DNA of 64,000 nt from Ichthyophis bannanicus (GCA_033557465.1 CM066031.1:1069790444-1069854443); one strand, 5' to 3'. Positions 1 to 10,757 are shown, counted from the stretch's first letter. The notes: generated by a model from the sequence alone, not told the origin. Numbers and translations: made by a program.

Positions 1-107
1 GAGTATGTCGCTAGTGCAGTGTTGGGAAGCAGAACACTCATTTTCCTTTGTGATGTCTCTGCTTAATCAGATTCTGATTTTTTTCCAGTGGCTATGACCA
101 TAGCAGT

Positions 108-325
108 ATTTTATTATGTATTTATTAATATTTAGCTCACACCTTTTCTAGTAGAGGTTCAAGGCGTGTTACTTTCAAGTACAGTAGTTATTTCCCTGTC
201 CCTGAAGAACTTACACTCTAAGCTTGTACCCAAGACAGTGGAGGATTAAGTGACTGCCCAAGGTCACAAGGAGCGTCAGTGGGATTTGAACCCTGGTCTT
301 TCCAGCTCTAGGCTGCTGATGCTTT
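108..325 (-). mobile_element. tRNA-headed SINE, degraded
   Basis: On the minus strand a tRNA-like box B (GGTTCAAATCCC, complement near 278-290) is followed by the phrase 'cacaaggagc / gtcacttaatcc' that recurs in the other SINEs of this window. The 3' end lies near 110 in an AT-rich tail. The tRNA head is diverged. Confidence 0.6.
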
Positions 326-868
326 ATATTGTTGTAATACTGATACTGCCATTTATAAAGGGTAAATTTATTGAGCATTTTCTGCATGTAAAGTCTGCTT
401 TACATACAGAAAAGGGCTTTTATGAAATGTGTATCTGCATATGTGCACAAACAGCACAGCAACAGGAGCAGTTATCCCAAACCAGCTTTATTGAAATCCA
501 CCCCTACACTGGCAGTGCTTCGTCTGACCTGCCTTCTTCAGGACGTTGCGAGTGTTTGTGCCCCGTTGTGGACCTTATGTGCACAAACAGTACACGTTTC
601 ATGCCACCACTCCTGTTAGCTTTCTTTTTTCTTTCTAATTTCCTCATTTTATTATAGCCTTCCTTTTTAAAACTAAGTGCTACATTAGTAGGGTTTTCTA
701 ACATCTTCCTGATGGCAAATTTTATCACATTGTAATCATTATTGCCTAGCAGTTCAACCATCTTTATCCCTTGCACAAAATGCTGTGTACCAGTAGGACT
801 TGATCTAAAGTTGTTTTTCCTCTCATCACTTCCTGGGCTATCTGTTCCGTGAAGCAATAGTTTATGGC
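326..868. other. unassigned stretch
   Basis: No coding signal or recognisable repeat was found. The ORFs here are short, overlap on both strands and have no family motif. Confidence 0.4.
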
Positions 869-945
869 AGTGGTTCTCAATTCGGTTCTCTGGTATCCCC
901 CAGGCCACTCAGGTTTTCAGGATATCCACAATAAATAGGCATGTA
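869..945 (+). mobile_element. palindromic MITE, left half
   Basis: The segment with 'gtggttctcaa', 'aggttttcaggatatccac' and 'aggcatg' is the inverted counterpart of 4070-4158. The two halves form one palindromic MITE opened by a foldback (949-1162) and a DIRS copy. A third fragment of the family lies at 11600-11700. Confidence 0.65.
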
Positions 946-948
946 CCC

Positions 949-1162
949 CCACTCTGTGCAGATCACCCCCCTCTATTTGTTGAAGTATTAAAATATATTT
1001 AAGTTTGATCCTCTTGCTATAAAAGATTCCACTGTCTGTCAAAATGACATGGAACAGACACAGTGGATCCCTTTATGCAAGAGGATAAAATCAAAATAAA
1101 CTTAAATATCTTATATACTTCAACAAATAGAGGGGGGTGGGGGGGATCTGCACGGAGTGGCA
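949..1162. repeat. foldback (inverted repeat) element
   Basis: Two arms of about 90 bp are inverted around position 1046. The left arm runs from 'actctgtgcagatc' through 'ctctatttgttgaag' to 'ccactgtctg'. The right arm mirrors it from 'cagacacagtgg' to 'cttcaacaaatagag' and 'gatctgcacggagtgg'. No ORF. Confidence 0.8.
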
Positions 1163-1238
1163 GATAAAACACTAAACAAAGGCATAGAGTGGGGTGATGT
1201 GCACAGAGTGATGGGTACTACTACTCTTGCCACCTTAC

Positions 1239-1355
1239 TGGGTATCGTCAGTACTGACGGAGCCTGCACGTAAACGCTCCCCAGCATCCAATAGGAAAGC
1301 TTTTGGGAGCATCCCACAGCGCCTGCGTGCTGCCTTCCCCATCTTTCCCAACTGT
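1239..1355 (+). repeat. DIRS copy 1 left inverted terminal repeat
   Basis: It is inverted relative to 3882-4006. Shared stretches include 'aataggaaagcttttggga', 'gcatcccacagcgcctgc' and 'tttcccaact'. Confidence 0.85.
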
Positions 1356-1378
1356 CTCTCTCTGGTTCTTCATTTTCT

Positions 1379-2401
1379 GTGGAGCCGACAGGTCACCGCA
1401 GAAAAAAATCCCTTCTATTCTTCTTTTTTGTGGTCGCGTCTGCCTTCCCTCGACGCCACACCCTGGGAATATTCGTCTTCCCTTACTTAGACGACTGGCT
1501 CATTCGAGCCCCTTCAGAGCCAGAGGCCAGGGTTGCTCTCTCTCGCACAATGCGCATCCTTTAGTATTTGGGACTTGTCATAAACTTCCCAAAATCCAAT
1601 TTGGCTCCCACTCAGTCCCTAGAGTTTATAGGAGCTCTGCTGGATACCAGACAGACAAGGGCCTACCTTCCACAGCCCGTCTGCCTTTGCATTGTGCAGT
1701 TAGCTTCCCAAGCAGTGCTAAAACCTCACCTCACTGCTCGGGAAATGTTACAGTTGCTAGACCACATGGCATCCACCGTGCATATGGTTTCTTATGCTCG
1801 CCTCCATATGAGGGCAGCCCAGTGGACTTTATCCACTCAGTGGACTCAGGCATCAGGTTGCCTGTCAGACAAAATAGCAAACTCAGAGCACCTTATTTTG
1901 TCCCTCCAATGGTGGCAGTCACCCCAAAACCTTTTGGTGGGGTCTCCTTTTCAGCAACCCCCACCCCAAGCCACTCTAACAACAGATGCTTCACAGGTGG
2001 GTTGGGGAGTTCACCTGCAAAGCCTCTCTACCCAGGGTACCTGGACTCCACAGGAGGCCTATCTACACATCAGTCTCCTGGAACTCAGAGCAATCTTCCT
2101 TGCTCTTCGAGTATTCCACACCCAGCTCAGCTACAAGACAGTCCTAGTTCAAACGGACAATCAAGTAGCCATGTTCTGTGTGAACAAGCAGGGCGGAACA
2201 GGCTCTCTGTCGCTCTGCAATGAAGCTTTGCGACTATGGGCCCTCGCCAGAGAGCATCAGATTCATCTCCTTGCGGTGTATCTTCCAGGCATTCAAAACA
2301 CTTGGGCAGACAGACTCAGTCGAGTTCTGCTTCCACACGAATGGTCTCTCCATGCAGACCAGGTGGCCAAAATTTTTCAAATTTGGGTAACCCGGACATA
2401 G
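1379..2401 (+). pseudogene. DIRS reverse transcriptase (C-terminal) and RNase H
   Basis: In one frame the RT active site reads YLDDWL (about 1488-1505). An in-frame TAG at 1562-1564 follows, then an open stretch of 277 codons from 1568. In that stretch, RNase H motifs are TDAS (residues 139-142), an LLELRA helix with the Glu (about 170-175), TDNQ (196-199), and a late NTWADRLSR segment. This is the usual DIRS RT-RH arrangement, used to copy the element RNA and remove the template. Fingers and palm upstream of the active site are missing. A longer-looking 306-codon frame from 1303 is an antiphase shadow. The protein continues out of frame at 2395-2505. Confidence 0.85.
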
Positions 2402-2505
2402 ACCTCTTTGCAAGTCCGCTGAATGCCAAACTTCCCCGGTTCTGTTCCAGAATTCCGGCTCAGGGTTGTCGGCCCAGGGATGCTTTCCTCCTCCATTGGG
2501 GTTAG
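2395..2505 (+). pseudogene. DIRS pol, segment after RNase H, frameshifted
   Basis: After the RNase H frame closes at 2401, the next part of the polyprotein ('DLFASPLNAKLPRFCSR', a typical DIRS post-RNase H region) is read in another frame up to a stop at 2503-2505. From there to about 2800 similarity continues only in broken pieces. Confidence 0.65.
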
Positions 2506-2797
2506 GACTTCCTGTATGCCTTTCCACCCATTCCCCTAATTCCCAAAATCCCCAGTCTATGCATCTCAGGGCCTGGTTGCTGAAAGCCTAGAACTTCACG
2601 GTCTTAACCTTTCCCAGCAGGTAAAAGATATCCTTTATGCTTCCAGGAAGCCTTCCACAAGACGCTCTTATGCATTTAAGTGGAAAAGGTTTACCATATG
2701 GTGCTCGCAGAAGGGTCTTAACCCTCTTGCGATACCTCTGGAATCATTACTAGAGTATCTCCTTCATTTATCAAATGCAGGGCTTAAGACCAATTCA

Positions 2798-3562
2798 GTG
2801 AGAGTTCATTTGAGTGCTATTGCAGCTTCTTTCAATCCTCTAAATGGACAACCTATTTCCTCTCATCCTCTCATAGCGAGATTTATGAGAGGCCTTCTTT
2901 TAACTAAGCCTCCCATTAAGCCACCACTGGTGGCATGGGACTTAAATCTGGTTCTTGGGCAGCTCATGAAACCACCTTTTGAACCATTAGCCACTACCTC
3001 TTTGAAATTCCTTTCCTGGAAAGTAATCTTTCTTATTGCAATCACATCAGCACGTCGCATCAGTGAATTGCAAGTGTTGGTGGCTGATCCTCCTTATACA
3101 AGGTTCCATCATGATAAGGTAGTCCTTAAGACTTATCCACACTTTATGCCAAAGGTGGTGTCACCTTTTCATTTAAAACAACCGGTTTACCTTCCTGTAT
3201 TCTTCCCAAGGCCTCATGCCTCAAATGCAGAAATTAATCTTCATTCTTTGGACTGTAAAAGGGCTTTGGCATTTTACTTGCAAAGGACACAGCAACATAG
3301 AACGTCCTCTCAACTCTTTGTTGCTTTTGATCCTGGTCATTTGGAACTTCCAGTCTCCAAAAGGACACTGCCCAGCTGGATTGCACAGTGTATATCTTTT
3401 GCCTATGAGAGTAAAAACCTTCCTCTTGAAGGCCATGTCACAGCTCACAATGTGAGAGCCATGGCAGCCTCTATGGCTCATCTTTACTCTGTGTCTATCG
3501 ACGACATCTGCAAGCAGCTACTTAGGCTTCGGTTCATACCTTCACAGCCCATTACTGCTTAG
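2798..3562 (+). pseudogene. DIRS tyrosine recombinase, broken at the active-site end
   Basis: The 254-codon ORF is a DIRS-type tyrosine recombinase, which would join the circular DNA copy to the genome. The first catalytic Arg is in SARRISEL (residues 84-91) and the second His/Arg block is HNVRAMAAS (217-225). After about residue 239 the frame is lost. The conserved tail with the nucleophilic Tyr (HYC, Tyr codon 3553-3555) is read in a different frame from the rest, so this copy cannot be catalytic. The true start lies upstream, because DIRS recombinases begin before this Met and the N-terminal part at 2600-2797 contains stops. Confidence 0.85.
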
Positions 3563-3724
3563 AAAAGGACTCCTACCGGGATGCCTTGTTTGGTCAGGCT
3601 GTTCTTCAACACCTGTTCCATACTTAATCAACTCCTGCCCACCATCCCTGGTAGGATGCCAGAGATCCATGGGGGGGAAGTGCCTTCTCCCTGGCATCTG
3701 CAGCTAGGGAGTCCCCATATGTGA

Positions 3725-3800
3725 AGACTACATTCCTGCTTGTTCCTGGAGATAGCATAGTTACTCGCCTGTAACAGGTGATCTCCGGGAACAGCAGGAA
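3725..3800. repeat. DIRS copy 1 internal complementary region
   Basis: An imperfect palindrome pairs 'gttcctggagat' with 'atctccgggaac' around 'cgcctgtaacagg'. The outer end of the right repeat (4020-4055) repeats 'tgttcccggagatcatctgttac'. DIRS elements carry such a region to template circular replication. Confidence 0.6.
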
Positions 3801-3881
3801 TTTAGTCTTCCCAACCCACCCACCTCCCCTAGGAGTTGTATCTCTCTCTTTCTCTCTTTCCCTCAGCTTTAAACTCAACTT

Positions 3882-4006
3882 GAGAGGGGCAGTTGGGAAA
3901 GGCGGGAAGGCAGCATGCAGGCGCTGTGGGATGCTCCCAAAAGCTTTCCTATTGGACACTGGGGAGCGTTCCCGCGCAGGCTCTGTCGGTACCGATGATA
4001 CCCATA
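3882..4006 (-). repeat. DIRS copy 1 right inverted terminal repeat
   Basis: It is the reverse complement of the left repeat with scattered mismatches ('gcgctgtgggatgctccca', 'aagctttcctatt'). Confidence 0.85.
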
Positions 4007-4069
4007 TGTGAAGACTAAATTCCTGCTGTTCCCGGAGATCATCTGTTACAGCTGAGTAACTATGCTTTG

Positions 4070-4158
4070 CATGCAGATCTGTCATATGCATATTCATTGT
4101 GGCTGTCCTGAAATCCCAACTGACATAGGAGGGTACTGGAGGGTAGGGCTGAAAACCA
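4070..4158 (+). mobile_element. palindromic MITE, right half
   Basis: 'catatgcatattcattgtgg', 'ctgaaatcccaactg' and a final 'gaaaacca' mirror the left half at 869-945 in inverse order. DIRS copy 1 lies between the halves. Confidence 0.65.
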
Positions 4159-4159
4159 A

Positions 4160-4640
4160 TGATTTAGGACTTCTAGAACCTTTAGCTTCCTAATATTTTC
4201 TGATGAGATAGTTATCCAAGCAATATTGGGGTAATTGAAATCTCAATCATTTTGTTACCAAACTTGTTAGCCATCCTAATTTCTGTAAGTATTTTACTAT
4301 CTGTCTCTTTATCTTGTCCAGATGCAGAGAGAGTAATATATGCTCATTGCTATCCCTTTCCCCATCACACATGCAATTTCTATGTATAAAGATTCCACAC
4401 TGCGTTTTCTTTCTGCAGGACTTTTATCCTGGTTGACTCAATGCCGCCTTTAGCATACAGTACCGCCCCTCTACCAATTTGATCCACCCTATCACTTTGA
4501 TATGATTTATTCCCTGGTATCACTGTGTCCCATTGGTTGTCGTCCTTTCAGCACATCTCTGAAAGGCCTGTGACTCCTAACTTCATTTACTGCCATATAG
4601 TCTCACTCTCCCATCTTACTTTTTAGACCCCTGGCATTTG
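4160..4640 (-). mobile_element. CR1-like LINE endonuclease remnant
   Basis: Minus-strand translation gives broken pieces resembling the CR1 endonuclease region (a 'YQSDRVDQIGRGAVLYAKGGI'-like block split by stops). Frames change several times. Similarity is by eye only. Confidence 0.4.
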
Positions 4641-4973
4641 CAAACTAACAATTTAAAGTATGTTATAAATTTGTATTGACAACCTATGTAGCAATTGATG
4701 GGGTAATTGGGACTCATTTATTTTAATCTGTTCTTTATTTAAGTACTCCTTTGCTACTTCAATTACCATAACCTCTCTATTGGGATATTCTAACTTTTGC
4801 GGCCTTCAAGAATCTCTTAAAGATTTCTAACTTCAAATCATTCGCTTCTGAGTAACTGTAAGATTTGTTCAAATTCTAGTTTAAAAGCTGCCCTATTGTC
4901 TTTTAAAAAGTTTAGTGCTGGCAGCTGAGTTCTACCCTGGTTAAGACAGAGCATTTGTATTCTACTCTCCTAC

Positions 4974-5400
4974 ACTCTTGAATGCCCTCCCAACCACCAT
5001 CCGAGCTACTACCGACCTCGCTCAATTTAGAAAGGCACTAAAGCACCATCTTTTCCTACGAAATTACTCCCAAAATGGTGACATAACACAACCCAACCTA
5101 CCTCCCCACCCACCATGACGACATCACCAACTCACACATGTCATGTTGACGTAACCATATCCACCAACTGGATAACTATACCTGTAAATAGTTGTAAGAT
5201 CATGTCATGTTGACATAAACAGCTCCGTGATATAAATGCTCCGTTGTATATAGTTACCCCTGTTGAAACCCAAGTTGTAATACCTGTTCCTTGTAAAGTT
5301 TCAATGTATGTTTCTCCCTACATTTTATGCATTAATGTTACTTGTAAACCGCACTGATGCAAAAGAGCATGGTATAGAAGCTATTTAAATAAATAAATAA
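4974..5400 (+). mobile_element. L2/CR1-like LINE 3' end
   Basis: The segment opens with an ORF2 C-terminus (DLAQFRKALKHHLF), closely matching the minus-strand LINE at 14455-15170. A 3' UTR follows, ending 'taaaccgcactgatgc' and an AAATA-type tail. It is 5' truncated. Confidence 0.75.
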
Positions 5401-5488
5401 AAAATAAAAGATGGGCCTTTCAGAATAGGCTCTCCCCCTTCCCCAGAATAAGTATGGGTTTGATACAGCAGACTGGGTTTGATGTAGC

Positions 5489-5590
5489 AGACTAGTGCAG
5501 TGTTTTGCTAGAGATTTTCCTGTGCTAGTCTTGCTCCCTGATGTTGAAAGCAAGCTAGTGCAAAAAAATCACAAGCAAAACACAGCACCA
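5489..5590. repeat. foldback element
   Basis: 'gtgcagtgttttgct..gattttcctgtgctagtcttgct' is followed by its inverted, diverged partner ending 'gcaaaacacagcacc', centred near 5540. Confidence 0.6.
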
Positions 5591-7424
5591 AAGCATACTA
5601 CAATGGGCATGCAAACAGCATGCCAAAGAAGGAATTTTTAATTGCTCCCAATGTAAAAAAAAACTGCATTAAAACTTAGTGCAGTTTTTGTACTCTTCTT
5701 TTAACACTGGATCTTTACTCCAGCCTTGGGCAGGTGTAAAGATGCAGCGGGGAAGCAAAAAGATCCAAGGTGAACTTTGTGATCCCACCCACCAACCCTG
5801 ACACTATGGTGGTCTGATGGCCCCAAATTTCCCACCTCCCTGAACAGGACTAATTACCTTGTGGCCCAGTGGCCTCTACTATCCACCAAACCTGAGAAAC
5901 TGCCCTGGTGACCCAGTGGCTCCTAACCCCGAAACCCAGATAAAGGAAAAGAGAAGAGTGAATCTGATAGGAAATGTGACAGATGGAAAGATATGAGTAA
6001 AAAAAAGCGAGAAGGAAAATCTGGTATAAAGATAAGCCTAACCAGGGCAATGTTCATGCTGTCCCCGTAGCTGCCAAGCATGGTGGCAACTGTTACTTGT
6101 GGAATTTGCACCAGTTTCCACTGTGAAAGTATGTGTGCACTTTCAATTTCAAATATTGGTTAAGAGAAAAAAACCTGCAGAAATATGCACCTATTTATTG
6201 CAGGTCCTTTTTTTCGGAGTAAAATTGCATGCATACTTTTGAAAGCTCAAAGGTATATGTGTACCGCCAAACCCATCCCCAGGACCTCCTTGCCCTATTG
6301 TGGGTAAAACTGCACCCACAATGGCACTGCACTACACTCCCCATCCTGCAAGGAAGGTATCAAAATGCCCATTTTTGATGCTGAAACACTTTTTTTACAT
6401 ATGAAAAGGGCTTTGAAAATTGCTTCCACTAGGGGACAAATATAAAGGCCATATATTAGAACTGTGTACTGAGCTTCAGTGCAGACTCCTAACGCATGTG
6501 TTAACAAAGGTTTTACTCCCGAGGCACTAAAAGATGTGCACAAACCCAGGAGACTGCACCAAATTGCCACAGTAACAAGAGTACATTGGGCGTTAGCTGC
6601 AGAAAAAATAGGCCTTATTTGAAATGAAATTTCTTCCATTTCTATGCCTATGGAGATAAATCTTTATTGCATAAGATCTTGAAAGTAAATAAAAAAGCAC
6701 AGAAAAAAATCCAAGGAGAAAGAGTTAAGCATAGCCAAGGGTTAGAGAGAAAAAGAAATATGGAAGAAGGGATAATTGGGTAATAAGTGTGGTGGAGAGA
6801 GATTCAGTCAGTAAAAGATCTCCAGAGTCTGAGACAGATGGATAGAACCAGATAGTGTGTACGTTAGTGAACAAGAGAGAATAAAAATGTAAAGTCAGGC
6901 AGAAAGAGACAGAGCAGAAGGGGATGAATTGAAGGAGGCAAATCGAAGTGCCGAGAAACTCCCTAGAAGTGAATAAGAGTGAGAAAGAATAGCATAGAAC
7001 AGAGGAAGACAGAATTCTGCAGGCTGCATGAGATGAATATAAAGAGGACTCGTACTTTAACATGGTGCACTTTTGTGGTGAAAAGATATGTTGTCTTCCT
7101 CCTTGCATCCAACCAGCATTCTCACCGAACAGCATTACGAGATGCTTTTAAGCAGTGGATTTGGGAAATAGGAGTTTTGGGAATCAAGCAAGATTATTAA
7201 TGGCTAATTTTACTGTTATTCTTTTGAACTTTGTTTATGAGTGCTGACAAGACAGTATTTCTCCATGTTTTCTTATTTCCCAGTGTTCATAGGTATACAA
7301 GTTGTCAGAAATGACAGGATGGCATTGTGGAGTTGTTTGGGATGGAAAAAAGGTGGTTTTAAAAATAGAACTTCGGAAGGGAAAGGTAGGGAGTGGAGAT
7401 GGAGGTGGAATGCAATGCATTGTG
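5591..7424. other. unassigned stretch with purine-rich tract
   Basis: No coding signal. About 6660-7010 is rich in A and G on the plus strand (gagaaag-type words). ORFs on the minus strand there are its Ser/Leu/Phe-rich shadows. Confidence 0.45.
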
Positions 7425-7630
7425 TGCCGTTGAGTCAATGCTGACACCCGGAAACCCAGCAGCCCCTGGGTTTTCTTGGCAAGGTGTGACCTGAAGTAGA
7501 TACCAGGCCTTTTTTCCTAGGCAGTGGAGGGTAAAGTGACTTGCCTAAGATTACAAGGAATACCAGTGGGAATCGAACCTTGATCTCTTCAGCACCAGGC
7601 CACTAACCACTAGGCTGCTACTCCACTCAG
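7425..7630 (-). mobile_element. tRNA-headed SINE
   Basis: The minus strand has box A-like 'agcctagtggttag', box B 'ggttcgattcc', then 'aatcttaggcaagtcacttta'. The distal end carries 'gccgttgagtca', related to RTE 3' ends in this window. Confidence 0.75.
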
Positions 7631-7797
7631 GGTGGAATTGTGGCAGCTCTTAAAACTGTAGGGACAGAGGCAAAATTATCTTTGACAACTTTTTTAAAAT
7701 TTACTTAGTTTCCCTCTGCAGGTTCCAGGTTGGTTTTATTAATCTTGTGAATTCAATGTCATTTTAAATATTTTAGATCTATCTATATTACACACAC

Positions 7798-8030
7798 ACA
7801 TGTTGCTGCTGTTGTTGTTAAGTGCCATCAAGTTGCTGTCAATTCATGGCAATCCTGTACTGTACATAATTATCCTAAACTGTGTTTGGCCTTTAGTCAG
7901 GCAGTTCATTCTTGATAGAAGTGGCATCCATATTTCATGTTGTTGTATCGATCCATCACATTGCTGGTATTCCTCATTTGCATTGATCATTAGAGAGAGA
8001 CATTATGCTTGACAAAGTTAAAGGTCTTTC
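7798..8030 (-). mobile_element. RTE-type LINE 3' end or derived SINE
   Basis: It starts (plus strand) with 'tgttgttgttaagtgccatcaagt', the complement of the RTE terminus seen at 9945-9990 (ACTCAATGGCACTTAACA plus a CAA-rich tail). Confidence 0.6.
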
Positions 8031-8124
8031 TCTTTGCACGATACACATTAAAAAAGAAATTTTCCTAAACTTTCAGCGTGCACAAATATGAAGGCTAATA
8101 ACAAGCAACGGGTCTATTTACTAA

Positions 8125-8437
8125 CTTTATTTATTTATTTTTATTTATTTAATTCTCTTATATACCGCGCTATTCTGCATCAGTGCGGTTTACATTGAAC
8201 AAACTGAAATTACATTGAACAGGGCATTATAACTTGGAGATAACCCTCCGTAGCCCATGTTCCCTGTAAAATAGTTAAGTGGCTTGCCCAAGACCACAAG
8301 GAGCACCTGTGGGACTAGAAACCCCAGTCCTTCCGGACCAAGGTTGCTGTCCTCTAGTGGGATTTGAACCCCCGACCTTCCGGCCTGAAGTACCTTGCCC
8401 CAACCACTAGGCCACTCCTCCACTCCACTTGTGACAT
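8125..8437 (-). mobile_element. tRNA-headed SINE with a microinversion
   Basis: The minus-strand head has 'agtggcctagtggtt' (box A) and 'gggttcaaatccc' (box B). The body matches the copy at 10465-10757 almost base for base. The tail is AAATA-type, next to 'tataccgcgctattctgc', which resembles L2-like LINE 3' ends here. Bases 8244-8274 are inverted relative to the sister copy. Confidence 0.85.
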
Positions 8438-8699
8438 ATATCACCTATGAGTTACCGCAGCGACCATTCTGGGCACTGGGGTTTATTTACTAATAACGTA
8501 CTATCTGTAGATCACCGTTCATTAAATAGACCCTGTAATTTGAGCTGCCTGAACATTTTCATTTTCTGTGTTTTGCCAGAAGTGCTGTACTTAAACAAGT
8601 ATTTTTCCATATTATAGAACTCAAGACGAGAGCTGCTTCCATACACCAATATTTCAGAAGTGGGACTCAACCCCCAGGAATATATGTACGTCTTGTCAC

Positions 8700-8800
8700 C
8701 TATGTTTAATGTAGATCCCTCGTTATATCCCTAACCACTTTGATTGAAGGATAAGGTGGTATAAAAAACTGGCTAAATCAATCAATCAATAAATGAAAGG
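8700..8800 (+). mobile_element. LINE/SINE 3' tail
   Basis: 'ccactttgattgaaggataaggtggtata' followed by an AATC-type tail matches the 3' ends at 32250-32310 and 53070-53125. Confidence 0.55.
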
Positions 8801-9044
8801 AGATGTCACTGAGTGGTGGTATAATATGGCTGCAATAAGTTGCCTTGATCACAAAGGAGAAAGTGCTTAGAATAGCTAGCCTTTGTGATTTGCAGCTGAT
8901 TCCTGACCAGGGTAGTGAACAAACAAGCTCTCTGCCAGGAAGCTAAGGGGTGTAATGAAGCTTAGTCTCCTTCAAGGAGTAATAAACTGGATTAATCATT
9001 ATCTTTTATATCTCAGTTATCAAAGATATATCCTATACATTTAA

Positions 9045-9125
9045 GAGACTAAGGAGATTAAACAGAATACTTGGCTTGATGGACCTTGGTCTGACCCAGT
9101 ATGGCATATCTTATATGTTCTTATA
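9045..9125 (-). mobile_element. CR1-like 3' end fragment
   Basis: It is the complement of the unit at 24310-24400 ('gccatactgggtcagacca', 'ccatcaagcc'). Confidence 0.6.
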
Positions 9126-9235
9126 AGCCATTTTTGGAAATAATTGATTTTCATACTGCTAGTTTTGACTCCATTAGATTATTGTAGCATCTTATATGTA
9201 GGCTACCAGGTTCAATACTGGCTGTAAGTGAAAAC

Positions 9236-9998
9236 TATCTGAAAAACCTGCTTCTCAAGATCAAGGAACATAGTCTTAAAATGGGCCTGCACCTTAACTT
9301 AAGACAAAGATCTTGACAACTGGCAAAATCAATAAGTTAATCGTTGATGGAGAAGAAATTGAAATAGTTGGCAACTTTGACCTGCTTGGATCAGTAATCA
9401 ATAAAGAAACGACAAGCAGTCAAAAAATCCAATGGCGCATTGCTCTTGGCAGAATGGCTATGAAGAAGCCAGCCAAGATTCTCAAGAGCGGAGATGTCTG
9501 TCTCCATACAAAGATTTGACTTGTCCAAGCCATCTTAAGGATGTAAAAGTTGGACAGTGAAAACGACAGGAAGAAAATCGATGCCTTTGTATTACGGTGC
9601 TGGTGAAGAATACTTTGTAAAACATGAACTGCCCGAAGAACAAACCAGTCTGTACTAGAGGATATCAAACCTATGCTTTCTTTAGAAGCTCAGATGACCA
9701 GACTCTCCATGTAAAGAGAGTCTTGACCTTCAGCCATGCTTGGCAAGGTTGAAGGTCAACGCAAAAGCTGGAACGGCTTTGACCCGATGAAAAGCGGGAT
9801 ATAAATGCAGCTAAATAAATAAATAAAAGAGGAAAACCAGCAATGAGATGGATTGATACAATACGAGCAGCTATGGATGCCACTCTATCAACAATTAGAT
9901 GCTTGACTGAAGACTGAACACTGTTTAGGACAGCTATCCAGAGGGTCGCCATGAGTCGACACCGACTCAATGGCACTTAACAAAACAACAGCACCAGG
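9236..9998 (+). mobile_element. RTE-type LINE, ORF2 C-terminus and 3' end
   Basis: In changing frames the sequence gives 'LTTGKINKLIVDGEEIEI', 'NFDLLGSVINKE', 'TARRTNQSVLEDIKP' and 'MRWIDTI', ending with MSRHRLNGT and the typical RTE terminus of short CAA-type repeats. It is 5' truncated and has several frameshifts. The reverse transcriptase core is absent; only the downstream region remains. Confidence 0.75.
9768..9830 (+). mobile_element. very short LINE 3' end inserted in the RTE copy
   Basis: 'gacccgatgaaaagcgggatataaatgc' plus an AAAT-type tail interrupts the RTE frame between its GQRK and RGKPAMRW parts, flanked by AAAAG on both sides. Confidence 0.5.
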
Positions 9999-10464
9999 TT
10001 CTTCTTTGAAGGCATTTACAGTTCATCTAAAATGTCATTGTCTCATGACTGGAACCAGATTGTAATAACATCTGTCCTGTGTTGCACCTTTTGCATTGGC
10101 TACTGATTGAATGGAGAATAAAGGTTTTTACATTTATTTGGATTGAATACTCCATTAATTTTGAATGTTGCTTTAGTGCCATGTCACCCAGTAAGCAGTA
10201 AATTCAAATTTTCTATCCGTTCCTTTCTTGAAATGGGCTCGATAGGTGTGGATGTGTAATTGGGCTCTATAATGTGCAGGACCTACATTTTGGAATTCAT
10301 TGCTTGTATACTTTCAGATTGTTGGATTGATTTGATTTTAGAAAGAGAATGTAGGCTTTTGGATAATACTATGCTCTGAATTGCCTTCTTGATCGCTTCT
10401 GTTTAATTATATTGGTTTATTGTTTCTTGTTTTTAAGTCTGTATTGTTTTGAAAATGATTATGT

Positions 10465-10757
10465 ATGTGTATTTATTTACATTCTCTTATATACCGTGCT
10501 ATTCTGCATCAGTGCAGTTTACATTGAACAAACTGAAATTACATTGAACAGGGCATTCTAACTTGGAGATAACTATTTTACAGGGAACATGGGCTATGGA
10601 GGGTTAAGTGGCTTGCCCAAGACCACAAGGAGCACCTGTGGGACTAGAAACCCAAGTCCTTCCGGCCCAAGGTTGCTGTCCTCTAGTGGGATTTGAACCC
10701 CCGACCTTCCGGCCTGAAGTACCTTGCTCCAACCACTAGGCCACTTCTCCACTCTGT
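10465..10757 (-). mobile_element. tRNA-headed SINE
   Basis: It is the sister copy of 8125-8437, with box B complement at 10690-10702 and the same 3' motif 'tataccgtgctattctgc'. The internal segment 10573-10603 has the orientation also seen in the third copy at 52505. Confidence 0.85.

Larger units (their letters stand above)
1239..4060 (+). mobile_element. DIRS-type retrotransposon, internally deleted (copy 1)
   Basis: The element has inverted terminal repeats (about 1239-1355 and 3882-4006) enclosing, in order, the end of a reverse transcriptase, an RNase H and a tyrosine recombinase. That gene order and those inverted ends are characteristic of DIRS elements, which integrate with a tyrosine recombinase instead of a DDE integrase. 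The left repeat passes almost directly into the RT active-site region, so gag and the N-terminal half of RT are deleted. Stops and frameshifts make it inactive. The outer borders are approximate. Confidence 0.85.
9126..10470 (+). mobile_element. L2-like LINE fragment split by an RTE insertion
   Basis: 9126-9235 translates to an 'LDYCSILYVGY' block and 10030-10470 to 'HLLHWLLIEWRIKVFTF', two neighbouring blocks of the L2-like ORF2 C-terminus. The RTE copy between them has separated them. Stops are frequent. Confidence 0.55.

Noticed and set aside
1303..2223. 306-codon plus-strand ORF
   Set aside because: It is antiphase to the DIRS RT/RNase H frame and has Ser/Pro-rich composition without motifs.
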